Positions 15,418 to 24,389 are shown, counted from the first letter of the stretch. The stretch is 64,000 nt of DNA from Streptomyces sp. IMTB 2501 (GCF_001953885.1 NZ_MQUS01000002.1:372001-436000); one strand, 5' to 3'. Notes: generated by a model not told the origin, from the letters alone. Program-made: numbers and translations.

Positions 15418-18400
15418 CGGACGCCCTCGCGGACATCACCCGGCGGCTCGCCGCCGGCGAGAGCCTGGAAGCCATCACCCGCTCCCTGCGCCCGCCGCAG
15501 TGGGCCGCCGTGCTGCGGGTCTGCGCCGTCGCCCGCACCTTCGACCCCACCCTGTACCGGGCCGTCCTGAGGCCTGCCGCCACCGGACACGGGCCCGGCC
15601 GGCCGCCCGCGCTGGACGAACTGATCCACGAGGGCGCCGTGCACCCCGTGGGTGGTGCACCGGGCACGTACGGCCTGCCGGACGACGACCGCGCCGCCTA
15701 CTTCCTGGACTGGATCCGGCCCGGTGCCGAGGACGATCCGCTCTCGCCCGAACTGCTGGACCTGGAACGGCGCATCGCCGCCCACCACCAGGCGTCCGGC
15801 GACCACGCCGAAGCCGTACGGCACCTCCTGCTGCCGGACCCCGAGGCTGCCCTGGCCCTGTTCGAGGAGCGGTTCGCGGAAGCCGACGAACGCCGTGACT
15901 TCGCCGCCTGCCAGGACCTCGTGGAGGTGCTCGGAGACGCCGACCGGCTGCCCCACGCCGTGCCCGGCATCACCGATCTGGGCATCGACCGCGCCGGTTA
16001 CGTGCGGGCACGTGACCACTGGGCCGCCGACTACGCCCGCTCCGCCCAGTTCCTCCAGCCCCAGCGACTGACCTACGACGCCGAGGAACTGCTCTGCGGA
16101 CGGCGCAGGGTGTGGCATGTGTACGCCCCCGGAGGCCGCGGCAAGACGATGCTGCTGCGCTGGCTCGTGGCCAGGTACTGCGTGCCGGCCCCCCGCGATG
16201 TTCCCTGCGCCCGCATCGACTTCGACGTCGTCAATCCGCACACGGTGGGCCGCCACCCCTGGCTGCTGCTCCTGGAGATCGCCGAACAGTTCGGCCGCCG
16301 GCTGCCCGGCGGGGTCTTCGAGTCGCTCTCCGGGTACGACGTCTACCGGATCCTCCTGGACCGCCGGCCCTCCGCGCCGGCGCACGACGTGGCAGGCGCC
16401 GCCGACCACCTGGACACCGCGGCTGTCGAGGCCGAACTCCTCGCGGCCTTCGCCGGCCGCCTCAATCCGGCGCTGGCCGGCAAACCGGCCCTCCTGGTCG
16501 TCGACACCACCGAGGAGCTGCTGCTGCACGGCCACCCCGAAGCGGAACGCATGCTGGGCATGCTCGCGTCCCTGCTGGAGTGCTGCCCGGGACTCAGGCT
16601 GATCCTGGCCGGCCGCTACAACCTGCAGGCGAGCATCCCCAAGGCCCTCAGCGCGTTCCCCGGGGACAAGGTCGAGCACATCCTGGTGCGGCCCTTCACC
16701 AAGGCGCGGTCCCGGGCGTATCTGACCCGGGTGCGCGGCATCACCGACCCGGGCCTGGTGGGCGTCGCCACGGACAAGGCCCGGGGACTGCCCTTCCACC
16801 TCGCCCTGCTGGCCGACGTCGTCGAGCAGGACCCGGACATCACCCCCGAGGAACTGGCCGGTTGCGACGGGCCGCTCGTGCGCTACCTCATCGAGCGGGT
16901 GGTGCAGCGCATCGACGACCGAGCCGTGCGCTGGCTGCTGCGGTACGGCGTGATCCCCCGGCGCCTGCACAAGAAGGACGTGTTCACGGTGATGCGGTCC
17001 TGGCTGGCCAAGGGCATCACCGACCGGTCCGACGTGGACGACCCGCGCCGGGACGACCACCATCTGCGGGGCCGGGACGACGTCTTCCCCTTCGTCGCTG
17101 CCGAGCCGACGGACCTGGAGCTGGAGCGGGCCTGGCAGCGGCTCCTCGCCTACGCGGCCAAGTCCTCCTGGGTCTCCAGGCACTCCGGCGACGACGACAC
17201 GGTGGTCTTCCACACGAACGTCCTGGCGCCCATGCGGCTACTGGTCTCCGACCATCCGGTCTTCGCCGAACTGCACCGGGCGTTCGCCGCCCACTTCGAC
17301 GCCCTGGCCGAGGCCGACTCCGAGCAGTACGGCGCCTGTCTGCGGGAGGCCACCTATCACCGTTTCCAGGCGGGGGACCCCGGGGCGGTGCGGTGGTGGC
17401 GCGACCAGATCCTGGCGGCGAGCGAGCGGCAGGACCTGGAACTCGTCCGGGAACTCTGTGAGGAGGTGCTGGGCGAGGAGTACCTGGAGGGCGGGCAGCC
17501 CCGGCTGCGGTCGGACGGGCGGCCCCTGATCGACCTGGCGGCGGTCGTCCATGCCCATCTGGGCGTCGCCATGGGGGTGTTGAGCAGCCACGGCACCGCC
17601 CTGCGCGCCTTCGCCAGTCCCTCGGACCCGGCCTGGAGCGAGGTGGAGCGTCATCTGGCGGTCGTCGACCGGCTGGTCCGGGAGTCCGACGAGCCGATCG
17701 AACTGGCCGGTGCCGACGTCTGGTTGCGGGCGCTGCTCCTGATCGGCAGAGGAGACCTCGACGAGGCGGCACGGCTCATTCCCTCCGTGCCCGAGACCTC
17801 GATCGGCGGTACGGCGCGACGGTCACTGGAACTGCTCCTGACGGTCGCCCGGCTCCAGCTGAACGCCCCCGGGGCCATGGACACCTACCGGACCTGGGTG
17901 TCGACGGCACGGCACACGGAGGACATCGGGCGGCTGACCGATGCCTCCACGGTGCTGGCCCGGGTCCTGGAGGAACACGGCCGGGCCGACGAGGCGGTCG
18001 CCCTGCTGCTGGAGCTGGTCAGGGAGCGCGGGGAGACCACCGGGTCGCCCGAGGCACTGTGGAACCGGGCGCTGCTGGCCCTGGTCGGCGCGGAACTCCG
18101 GGGTGTCGCACCGGCCTCGGCGCTGCACCGGCTGGAGAGTATCGATCTCGATGCGCTGACACCCGCGGAGGGGGTCGACGCATGCCTGCACACGGCGCGC
18201 GCCCACCAGCTGCTGGGCAGGTCCCGGCCCGCCTTCGAGGCGCTGGACCGGGCCGAGAGCGTCGCCCAGGGCATCGACGACTCCACCCGATACGGGTGTC
18301 TGGCCGAGATCGCCCTGCAACGCGGGATGCTCCAGGGCCGGCTGCTGGCCGTGGACAGCGCCGAGCGCTCCTTCGCCCGGGCCGCCGCGCTCTGGAGCGA

Positions 18401-20495
18401 CCTCGGCTACCCGGACGGCCACCCTCGCTGCCTGCTGGAGCAGGCCCGGTTCCTCGCCCGTGACGTGGGCGACCTGCGCCGGGCGGCGCACGCCCTGCAG
18501 CGGCTGCGGACCGTGGACACCGGCGGGGAGCACGCCGTCGAGGCGGCCCTGCTCTGGAACGTGCTCGCCGGCCTGGGCCACGAGACACCGGACGCCGACG
18601 TGCTCGACGTACCGCTGCGTTCCCGCAAGGACCTGCTCGACGGCGGCGTCGCGGCGGTGCTCGCCGATCCCTCCCGCGCCGCCGAACTGGCCGAGGCGCT
18701 CGCGGAGGTGCGGTCACCGGGACACCGGCTGACCGTGCTGGCCGGGCTGAGCCTGTGCCCCACCCCGGAGCACCCGGTGCCCGAACTCGACCTGCTCCGG
18801 CCGGCCTTTGCCGCGCTGATCGAGCAAGAGGCCGACGACCTGGACCACCAGGTGCGGCTGGCCCTGTTCGCGGAGTTCGAGCGGGTCTGCGGGCGGCCGG
18901 AGGCGGCGGCACTGCTGGTGGCCCGGGCCTGCTCGGCGCTGGACGACACGGCCGGCGGCGACCCGTTGCCGAAGTGGATGTGGGCCCAGGCCCAGATCCG
19001 CTGCGGCGGCGCACCGGAGCGCGAGCCCGGCTGGTCGCTGTACCACCGGGCCGACGACGCGCCACCCCTGCTCCGTGCGACCGCCCACTGGCTCGTCGCC
19101 ACGACCGAGCCGGACACGGAGGCCAGGCGAACCCTGCTGCGCGCCGCCGCCGAGCCGCTCAGCCAGGTGCAACGGCCGTCGTTCTGGGCGTGCCGGATCC
19201 TGCGGTCCACCGCCTCGGTGAACGAGGACAAGCTGCTCGAACAGGGCGCGGCCGTGATGGCCGAGGCGCTCGGTTACCCGGCACGGGAGCCGGGACCGCG
19301 GCCTGTGTCCTCGTCCGTCGTCCTCTCGTCGGCCCACGACGACGTGTACCGCGTGGATCCCGGGCGGCCGGGGGCCCTGGCCCTGATGCCCATGGCCCAG
19401 TCCCTGGCCGTCAACTGGCAGGAAGCCGTGGCCGCCCATGTCGCCCTGCTGCACCACACGACGCCGGGCACCGAGCCCGTACGCGCCCTGCAGGTGCGGG
19501 CCGACGAGCCCTGGCTGCTCGCCTTCCCCTGGGAACTCCTCTTCCCGTACAAGCGCACGGCCCTGTACCGCACGCTGCCCCAGGCAGCGGAGATCGCGGA
19601 TGTCAGGGCCGTGCAGTCGGCACTCAACAGCCGCTCGGACACCAAGGTGGTGACCGACGGCGTCTGGGGTGCCTTCACACAGATGGCCCTCGGCGTCGCC
19701 GCCGGGGTCTCGCCGCTGGGCGTCCTGTCCGTGGAGGGGGCCTGGGCGGCCCTGCAACTCGTCCAGGCCGCCCGCCGGCGGGTCCGGGAAGGCACCGGCC
19801 CGAGGGCGGTGGTCGTCGCCTGCGACCCACCCGCCGACAACAGCTCCTTCGCGACGTCCGGGTACGCCTACGCGCGCTCCGTGCTGCACGCCTACACCAC
19901 CCGCGACGTCCTCGCCCGCGACGTCCGTTCGCCCGGCAGCCTGCCCAGGCTCAAGGAACCGCCGGCGGTCCTCCATGTGACGGCGCCTCTGCGCCTGCGC
20001 GGCGGTGCCACCCCCTGTTTCGACCTGTCCTTCGGCGAGCTGAGCCCCAGGGAACGGCTCAGCCGGACGGCCACGGGAGCCGACCTCGATCCGGGCAGAC
20101 TGGTCGAATGGCTGCGGCAGTTCGAGCCGGGCACCCAGCCGCTCGTCGTGCTCGATCCGCCCCGGCCGGCCTCGCCGGCGGACATCCCCCTGCAACTGGC
20201 CCTGCGCAATCTCTTCGCCGCGTCGCTGTTCTCCTCCGGACACGCTCCCGCCGTGCTCGGCGTGGGCCTGCTGGCGGCCGGCCGGAACGCCCAGACGAAC
20301 CTGGTGGCCCAGGCCGTCCGAGCGGAGACTCCACTGCTGCGGCTGTACGAGGAACTGTGCGGCCGCGACCCCTTCTCGGGCCTCGCCGGCTGGGGGGAGG
20401 ACGAACTGGAGCGCCACTGCGTCTCGCTGTTCGCCAGCCCGGCCGCGCTGTACCTGTCGGAGCCCGACCACGGACGGGAGACGACGAGCGCATGA
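15414..20495 (+). CDS. Very large NTPase / helical-repeat / CHAT-like protein (1693 aa)
   Basis: Residues 1-200 are a helical region. A NACHT/STAND-like ATPase follows, with P-loop YAPGGRGKTMLLRW (K244) and Walker B ALLVVDTTEE (near residue 363). Residues ~600-1290 are Ala/Leu-rich helical pairs resembling TPR repeats. From ~1365 the C-terminus has the CHAT-type entry LAFPWELLFPYKRTALYRTL. It then has a segment VRAVQSALN..TDGVWGAFTQMAL (~1400-1430) that resembles a peptidoglycan-binding type 1 motif, and CHAT-like strands. At the place of catalytic His-Gly there is VLHVTAPLR, and at the place of Asn-Ala-Cys there is LVVLDPPRP. The protease site is therefore absent and this looks like a pseudo-CHAT. 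Starts and stops overlap both neighbours (ATGA twice). A sensor/scaffold role is inferred. Confidence 0.78.
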   Translation: MTDALADITRRLAAGESLEAITRSLRPPQWAAVLRVCAVARTFDPTLYRAVLRPAATGHGPGRPPALDELIHEGAVHPVGGAPGTYGLPDDDRAAYFLDWIRPGAEDDPLSPELLDLERRIAAHHQASGDHAEAVRHLLLPDPEAALALFEERFAEADERRDFAACQDLVEVLGDADRLPHAVPGITDLGIDRAGYVRARDHWAADYARSAQFLQPQRLTYDAEELLCGRRRVWHVYAPGGRGKTMLLRWLVARYCVPAPRDVPCARIDFDVVNPHTVGRHPWLLLLEIAEQFGRRLPGGVFESLSGYDVYRILLDRRPSAPAHDVAGAADHLDTAAVEAELLAAFAGRLNPALAGKPALLVVDTTEELLLHGHPEAERMLGMLASLLECCPGLRLILAGRYNLQASIPKALSAFPGDKVEHILVRPFTKARSRAYLTRVRGITDPGLVGVATDKARGLPFHLALLADVVEQDPDITPEELAGCDGPLVRYLIERVVQRIDDRAVRWLLRYGVIPRRLHKKDVFTVMRSWLAKGITDRSDVDDPRRDDHHLRGRDDVFPFVAAEPTDLELERAWQRLLAYAAKSSWVSRHSGDDDTVVFHTNVLAPMRLLVSDHPVFAELHRAFAAHFDALAEADSEQYGACLREATYHRFQAGDPGAVRWWRDQILAASERQDLELVRELCEEVLGEEYLEGGQPRLRSDGRPLIDLAAVVHAHLGVAMGVLSSHGTALRAFASPSDPAWSEVERHLAVVDRLVRESDEPIELAGADVWLRALLLIGRGDLDEAARLIPSVPETSIGGTARRSLELLLTVARLQLNAPGAMDTYRTWVSTARHTEDIGRLTDASTVLARVLEEHGRADEAVALLLELVRERGETTGSPEALWNRALLALVGAELRGVAPASALHRLESIDLDALTPAEGVDACLHTARAHQLLGRSRPAFEALDRAESVAQGIDDSTRYGCLAEIALQRGMLQGRLLAVDSAERSFARAAALWSDLGYPDGHPRCLLEQARFLARDVGDLRRAAHALQRLRTVDTGGEHAVEAALLWNVLAGLGHETPDADVLDVPLRSRKDLLDGGVAAVLADPSRAAELAEALAEVRSPGHRLTVLAGLSLCPTPEHPVPELDLLRPAFAALIEQEADDLDHQVRLALFAEFERVCGRPEAAALLVARACSALDDTAGGDPLPKWMWAQAQIRCGGAPEREPGWSLYHRADDAPPLLRATAHWLVATTEPDTEARRTLLRAAAEPLSQVQRPSFWACRILRSTASVNEDKLLEQGAAVMAEALGYPAREPGPRPVSSSVVLSSAHDDVYRVDPGRPGALALMPMAQSLAVNWQEAVAAHVALLHHTTPGTEPVRALQVRADEPWLLAFPWELLFPYKRTALYRTLPQAAEIADVRAVQSALNSRSDTKVVTDGVWGAFTQMALGVAAGVSPLGVLSVEGAWAALQLVQAARRRVREGTGPRAVVVACDPPADNSSFATSGYAYARSVLHAYTTRDVLARDVRSPGSLPRLKEPPAVLHVTAPLRLRGGATPCFDLSFGELSPRERLSRTATGADLDPGRLVEWLRQFEPGTQPLVVLDPPRPASPADIPLQLALRNLFAASLFSSGHAPAVLGVGLLAAGRNAQTNLVAQAVRAETPLLRLYEELCGRDPFSGLAGWGEDELERHCVSLFASPAALYLSEPDHGRETTSA

Positions 20496-21769
20496 GCGGC
20501 GCCGCGACGGACCACGCCCTGGCCGCCGACGCCGGACACCGGGCGCGCCGCGACGCCGAGGCACGGCATCTGGTCGCCGGACTGCATGCGGAGCTGGCCG
20601 ACTGGTCGCGGGCAGGCGCGGACGGGGGCGCCCTGGAGAAGCACCAGTCGCAGATCGAGAGCGCCGTACGGGTCGTCTCGGGGGCCCTGGAGCGGCTGAC
20701 CGGACTTCCCGCCGCCGAGCGGCGGGAAAGGGCTCCCGAGCTGGTTCTCGACCTCCATCACCTGTGGGACTTCTTCCGCACCAAGCTGCTGGTCCGGCAC
20801 ATTCCGCACCAACGGCGCTTCCTGTCGGTGGCCGACGAACTGGCCTGGGCCGTCTACGACCCGGTGCGCCGGTCGGCCGCCGCCCACCTGGCGCTCAGGG
20901 AACCGCCGCTCACCTTCCTCGACCGCCACCCGGTGCCGTTCGCCGCCGCTCGGGGCAGCGCCTTCGAGGAACTGCTGCCCTCGGGGGCACAGCGCACCCT
21001 CGCCGGACGCCGGGCGGCAGCACACCTGCCGTTCCCGGTGATCGGAATCCCCTGGCCGGCGAGCCATCATCTGCCCTCGGTGCTCGCCGTCGCCCATGAG
21101 ACGGGTCACCACATCGAGGACGACTTCGGTCTCACCGCCGTGCTCGGTACCCGGCTGCGACAGCGGGCGGGACTGCCCGCCGGGCGGCTGGCACAGTGGC
21201 AGGGCTGGATGGGTGAGGTGTTCGCGGACCTGTGCGCGACTCTGGCGTGCGGCGAGGCGTATGTCCTGGCCCTGGACGACGCCCTCGCCGCCCACCCCGC
21301 GGCCTCGGACGGTGGCGCCCACTATCCGCCGCGGGCCGTCCGGGTGCGGGTGTGCCGGGCCGCGCTCGACGCCGGCCCGGCCGCCCTGCCCGGCTGTGCC
21401 GACGCGGAGGCGCACGCCGTGGTGCAGGCACTGATCGGCGAGGGTTTCGAAGAACTCGGCGGAGCCCGCCTGAGGTCCCTGGTGGGTCTGCGGCGCCCGG
21501 CCGAACTCCCCGGGGCGAGCGCGCGGCTCGCCGCCGGGCTCCGTTCCAAACGGAGCGACGTGCCAGGCGTGCTGGCCGCGGCGACCCTCGCCTTCGTCGC
21601 CGACCCCGCCCGGTACGACCGTCAGAACGTGGGAGAGCGCGCCCTGCTCGAAGTGCTCGCCCTCGTACCCCGGGGCCCGCGTGCCGCCACGGCGACCGGC
21701 CCGCAACGCGCCGCCCGCGACAGTGCCGCCGGCCACGACCTGTTCGACCTGTTGCGCGCCGCACACTGA
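20492..21769 (+). CDS. Putative zinc metalloprotease of the CHAT operon
   Basis: The 425-aa protein has an HExxHH-type zincin motif at residues 202-207 (AVAHETGHHIEDDFG) and a downstream Glu-rich helix, WQGWMGEVFADLCATLACGE (~residues 230-250), that could supply the third zinc ligand. The N-terminal half is helical (LVAGLHAELADWSRAGADGG, LDLHHLWDFFRTKLLVRHIP). There is no signal peptide, so it acts in the cytosol. It does not match a family I can name with certainty. ATGA overlap with the 1693-aa gene shows translational coupling. It ends the operon, before a hairpin at 21774. Confidence 0.72.
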   Translation: MSGAATDHALAADAGHRARRDAEARHLVAGLHAELADWSRAGADGGALEKHQSQIESAVRVVSGALERLTGLPAAERRERAPELVLDLHHLWDFFRTKLLVRHIPHQRRFLSVADELAWAVYDPVRRSAAAHLALREPPLTFLDRHPVPFAAARGSAFEELLPSGAQRTLAGRRAAAHLPFPVIGIPWPASHHLPSVLAVAHETGHHIEDDFGLTAVLGTRLRQRAGLPAGRLAQWQGWMGEVFADLCATLACGEAYVLALDDALAAHPAASDGGAHYPPRAVRVRVCRAALDAGPAALPGCADAEAHAVVQALIGEGFEELGGARLRSLVGLRRPAELPGASARLAAGLRSKRSDVPGVLAAATLAFVADPARYDRQNVGERALLEVLALVPRGPRAATATGPQRAARDSAAGHDLFDLLRAAH

Positions 21770-21773
21770 CCCA

Positions 21774-21801
21774 CCACCGGCTGCGGGGCACCCGCCGGTG
21801 G
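21774..21801 (+). terminator. Hairpin after the CHAT operon
   Basis: CCACCGGC (21774-21781) and GCCGGTGG (21794-21801) form an 8-bp GC stem with a 12-base loop, five bases after the stop at 21769. Confidence 0.5.
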
Positions 21802-21820
21802 GCCCCGAACTCATGCGATA

Positions 21821-21847
21821 TTCACCGGATTTACCGGATTCACCGGC
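21821..21847. repeat. Three tandem 9-bp repeats upstream of an aldo/keto reductase gene
   Basis: TTCACCGGA, TTTACCGGA and TTCACCGGC follow each other directly. They lie 33-59 bases upstream of the reductase start, where a regulator could bind. Confidence 0.5.
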
Positions 21848-21867
21848 ACGCGCTCCAGGGCTTGTGC

Positions 21868-21873
21868 GAGACT
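21868..21873 (+). promoter_or_regulatory. -10 element for a leaderless aldo/keto reductase gene
   Basis: GAGACT ends six bases before the ATG at 21880, and no ribosome site is present. This is the arrangement seen at several other genes in the window. Confidence 0.35.
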
Positions 21874-21879
21874 CCGCCG

Positions 21880-22785
21880 ATGACCGCTGAAACGATCACC
21901 GCGGATGCCTCCGGCACCTGGAAACTCGGCGACCTGCCCGTCCACCGCATCGGCTTCGGAGCCATGCGGCTGACGGGCAGCGCCGCCTTCCACCTCGGTA
22001 CACCCAGCGACCGCGCACGCTCGATCGCCGTGCTGCGCCGGGTCGTGGAACTCGGCGTGAACCACATCGACACCGCCGCCTTCTACTTCTCCGCCACCCG
22101 CTCCGCCAACGAACTGATCAACACCGCCCTCGCCCCGTATCCCGACGGCCTGGTCATCGCCACCAAGGTGGGCCCGTTCCGCGACTACTACGGGGAGTGG
22201 GGCACCGCGGCCCGGCCCGACCAGCTGCGCGGTCACGTCGAGGAGAACCTGCGCCAGCTCGGCCGTGACCACCTCGACGTCGTCTATCTGCGCCGGATGG
22301 GGCAGGACTCCGTCGCCGAACACTTCGGGGCGCTCGCCGAACTGCGTGAGGCCGGACTGATCCGGCACCTGGGGGTCTCCGACGTCGAACCGCGCCACCT
22401 CGCCGAGGCGCTGGAGATCGCCCCCGTGGTGTCCGTGGAGAACCGGTACGCGCTGGACCGCCCCGATCCCGTGGCCGACGAGGTGCTGCGCCTCTGCGGC
22501 GGACACGGCATCGCCTTCGTGCCGTTCTTCGCCGTCGCCGGAGAGGCCGGGGCCCATGCGGCGACCGATACCCACGACGACACCGTGCGCGACATCGCCC
22601 GCGCCCACGGCGTGAGCCCCGCGCAGATCCGTATCGCCTGGACTCTGCACCAGGGCCCGCACGTGCTCGCCATCCCCGGCACCGGAAACCCGGACCACCT
22701 CGCGGAGAACGTCGCCGCGGGCGCCCTGCGGCTCACCGCGGACGAACTGGCACGCCTGGACACCCTGCACGCCCCCGCGGGCTGA
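21880..22785 (+). CDS. Aldo/keto reductase family oxidoreductase
   Basis: This 301-aa (alpha/beta)8 barrel protein has the AKR entry LPVHRIGFGAMRLTG, the Asp/Tyr region HIDTAAFYFSATRSANEL, the catalytic Lys in VIATKVGPF and the NADPH-side 'IPGTGNPDHLAENV' near the C-terminus. The usual catalytic His position reads Arg (VVYLRRMGQ), as in a subgroup of actinobacterial AKR-fold oxidoreductases, so activity on standard carbonyls is uncertain. Upstream, the frame stays open through the metalloprotease gene, but family similarity begins only at ATG 21880. Confidence 0.83.
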   Translation: MTAETITADASGTWKLGDLPVHRIGFGAMRLTGSAAFHLGTPSDRARSIAVLRRVVELGVNHIDTAAFYFSATRSANELINTALAPYPDGLVIATKVGPFRDYYGEWGTAARPDQLRGHVEENLRQLGRDHLDVVYLRRMGQDSVAEHFGALAELREAGLIRHLGVSDVEPRHLAEALEIAPVVSVENRYALDRPDPVADEVLRLCGGHGIAFVPFFAVAGEAGAHAATDTHDDTVRDIARAHGVSPAQIRIAWTLHQGPHVLAIPGTGNPDHLAENVAAGALRLTADELARLDTLHAPAG

Positions 22786-22880
22786 GACGCCGGGGGCCCC
22801 GTCTCGCGGGCGGCGGCCCCCGGACGAGCGGTCCGCCCATAATGGTGCGCGGGGGCACAGCCGTACGAAGGCTTGATTGA

Positions 22881-22894
22881 CTACCATCGTGTAG
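22881..22894. promoter_or_regulatory. Candidate BlaI-type operator
   Basis: CTAC-N6-GTAG (CTACCATCGTGTAG) is a dyad of the kind bound by BlaI/MecI-family repressors. It lies 45 bases upstream of the BlaI-like gene, consistent with autorepression of the regulator-peptidase pair. Confidence 0.5.
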
Positions 22895-22938
22895 ACGGTC
22901 GCCCGGGCCGCTGACGAAGACGGGGTGAGGAACGTTCC

Positions 22939-23319
22939 ATGACCGAGGCGAAGGACGAGCGCCGGCCGGCCGGTGAACTCGAAGCGAGTGTCATGGCCGC
23001 ACTCTGGGCCGCCGCCGCGCCCCAGACACCCGGCCAGGTCCAGCGGAGCCTCGGCGCGGACCTGGCCCGTACGACGGTGACCACGATCCTCACCCGCCTC
23101 CACGACAAGGGGGTCGTCGAGCGGCACCGCCAGGGCCGTGGCTACGCCTACCTCCCGGTCCGGGACGTCCGGGACGCCCACGGCCTCACCGCCCGCCGGA
23201 TGCACAGTGAGCTGGACCGCGACAGCGACCGCGAAACCGTACTCGCCCGCTTCGTCGCCCAGCTCAGCCCCCACGACGAACGCATCCTGCGCGACCTCCT
23301 CGAACCCGACGAACGATGA
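22939..23319 (+). CDS. BlaI/MecI/CopY family transcriptional repressor
   Basis: The 126-aa winged-helix protein has the family pattern: GELEASVMAALWAAAAPQTP, the recognition helix region ARTTVTTILTRLHDKGVVER, and the wing RQGRGYAYLPV. The C-terminal half is the short dimerisation helix. Members are proteolytically inactivated repressors paired with a membrane M56 peptidase, and the next gene (ATGA overlap) is exactly that. No beta-lactamase gene is adjacent, so the regulated target beyond this pair is unknown. Confidence 0.88.
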   Translation: MTEAKDERRPAGELEASVMAALWAAAAPQTPGQVQRSLGADLARTTVTTILTRLHDKGVVERHRQGRGYAYLPVRDVRDAHGLTARRMHSELDRDSDRETVLARFVAQLSPHDERILRDLLEPDER

Positions 23320-24251
23320 CCGCACTGCTTCTGCTGCCCCTGCTGCTGCCGATCGCCCTGCCGGCCCTGGCCCGCCGGGCCCTGGGCCGGCTGGCCCCGG
23401 TCGCCGCGCTGTGGGCCGTCACCGCGAGCGCGGCCGTCCTCGCCGGCTGCTCACTGGCCGCGCTCGGCTCGTTCGTCCTGATCGGGCTGCTCAAGATCCC
23501 GCTCTTCGCCGCGGTCGGCCAGCTGATCCACCCGCTTCGCACCGCCTCGGACCTCGTCGTCCTGCCCGCCGCCGCGACCTCCGTCGGTGCCCTCGCCGTC
23601 TGCGGCTGGACCCTCGTCCGCTCGGTGCTGCGCCAGAGCCGCGCCTTCCGCGCCGCCCGCACTCAGGCCGTGCGCGGACCGTCGGCCGGCGACCTGTGCG
23701 TGGTGGACTCGCCCTGCCCGGACGCCTACGCGCTGCCCGGCCGCCCGCACCGCATCGTCGTCACGACCGCGATGCTGCGCAGCCTGGACGGCCCCGAGCG
23801 GGAGGCGCTGTTCGCGCACGAGCGGGCGCACAACGACGGCCACCATCACTACTTCCTCGTCGCCGCCGAACTCGCCGCGCACTGCCACCCCGCACTGCGC
23901 CCGGTCCGCGAGACCATCCGCCTCGCCGCCGAGCGCGCCGCCGACGAGGCCGCCGCCACCCGGGTCGGCGACCGGCGGCTGACCGCCCGGGCCATCGCCC
24001 GCGCGGCCCTCGCCGGACAGGCGGCCCGCTCAGCCCCCTCAGGGCGCCCCGACTTCGCGCCCGCCGCGACCACGGGCCCCGTCCCACAGCGCGTCCAGGC
24101 CCTGCTGGCCGCGCCCTACGTGCCCCGAGCCGGCCGCACGATCGCCGGCCTGCTCATCGCCTGTACCGCCGTCTCCTGTGTGGCCTCGGCCGTCGGCATG
24201 GCCGACTTCCACCACCGGGTGGAGGTCGCTCAGGGCGACGAGAGGCCCTGA
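23316..24251 (+). CDS. M56 family membrane metallopeptidase (BlaR1-like core)
   Basis: The 311-aa protein starts with hydrophobic helices (MTALLLLPLLLPIALPALA, then ASAAVLAGCSLAALGSFVLI and LVVLPAAATSVGALAVCGWT). The zinc motif HERAH (residues 168-172) sits in EALFAHERAHNDGHHHYFLV, and the downstream Glu/Asp helix is RLAAERAADEAAA. It lacks the extracellular penicillin-binding sensor domain of BlaR1, so the signal it senses is not a covalently bound beta-lactam in the BlaR1 manner. A last hydrophobic helix lies near residues 275-295. It is co-translated with the BlaI-like repressor, its likely substrate. Confidence 0.87.
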   Translation: MTALLLLPLLLPIALPALARRALGRLAPVAALWAVTASAAVLAGCSLAALGSFVLIGLLKIPLFAAVGQLIHPLRTASDLVVLPAAATSVGALAVCGWTLVRSVLRQSRAFRAARTQAVRGPSAGDLCVVDSPCPDAYALPGRPHRIVVTTAMLRSLDGPEREALFAHERAHNDGHHHYFLVAAELAAHCHPALRPVRETIRLAAERAADEAAATRVGDRRLTARAIARAALAGQAARSAPSGRPDFAPAATTGPVPQRVQALLAAPYVPRAGRTIAGLLIACTAVSCVASAVGMADFHHRVEVAQGDERP

Positions 24252-24356
24252 CGCCCGGCGTGCGCGGACTTCTCGTCGAAGCCCCACGGCAACGCGCGTA
24301 GAACAACGACTGGCGCCCGTGAAGTTTTACGTATAACCTCACCCGCTAACCACCCC

Positions 24357-24389
24357 CACCGGAAGGTCCGATCACCGGAAGGTCCCGAT
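24357..24389 (+). repeat. Tandem repeat duplicating a ribosome-site segment
   Basis: CACCGGAAGGTCCGAT (24357-24372) is followed directly by CACCGGAAGGTCCCGAT (24373-24389). Both carry GGAAGG, and the second runs into the ATG of the VOC gene at 24388. Confidence 0.55.

Noticed and set aside
15255..17213. 652-codon open frame on the minus strand
   Set aside because: It is antisense to the NTPase genes of the CHAT operon. Its Val/Gly/Asp-rich composition is that of a shadow frame in high-GC DNA, and it matches no fold.
18714..20564. 616-codon minus-strand frame
   Set aside because: Shadow of the 1693-aa gene; repetitive Gly/Arg/Val composition and no ribosome site.
22294..22320. Inactivation of the 21880 aldo/keto reductase because the catalytic His reads Arg
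   Set aside because: Arg at this place (VVYLRRMGQ) is, to my knowledge, normal for a subgroup of these oxidoreductases, so it is noted as a feature rather than damage.
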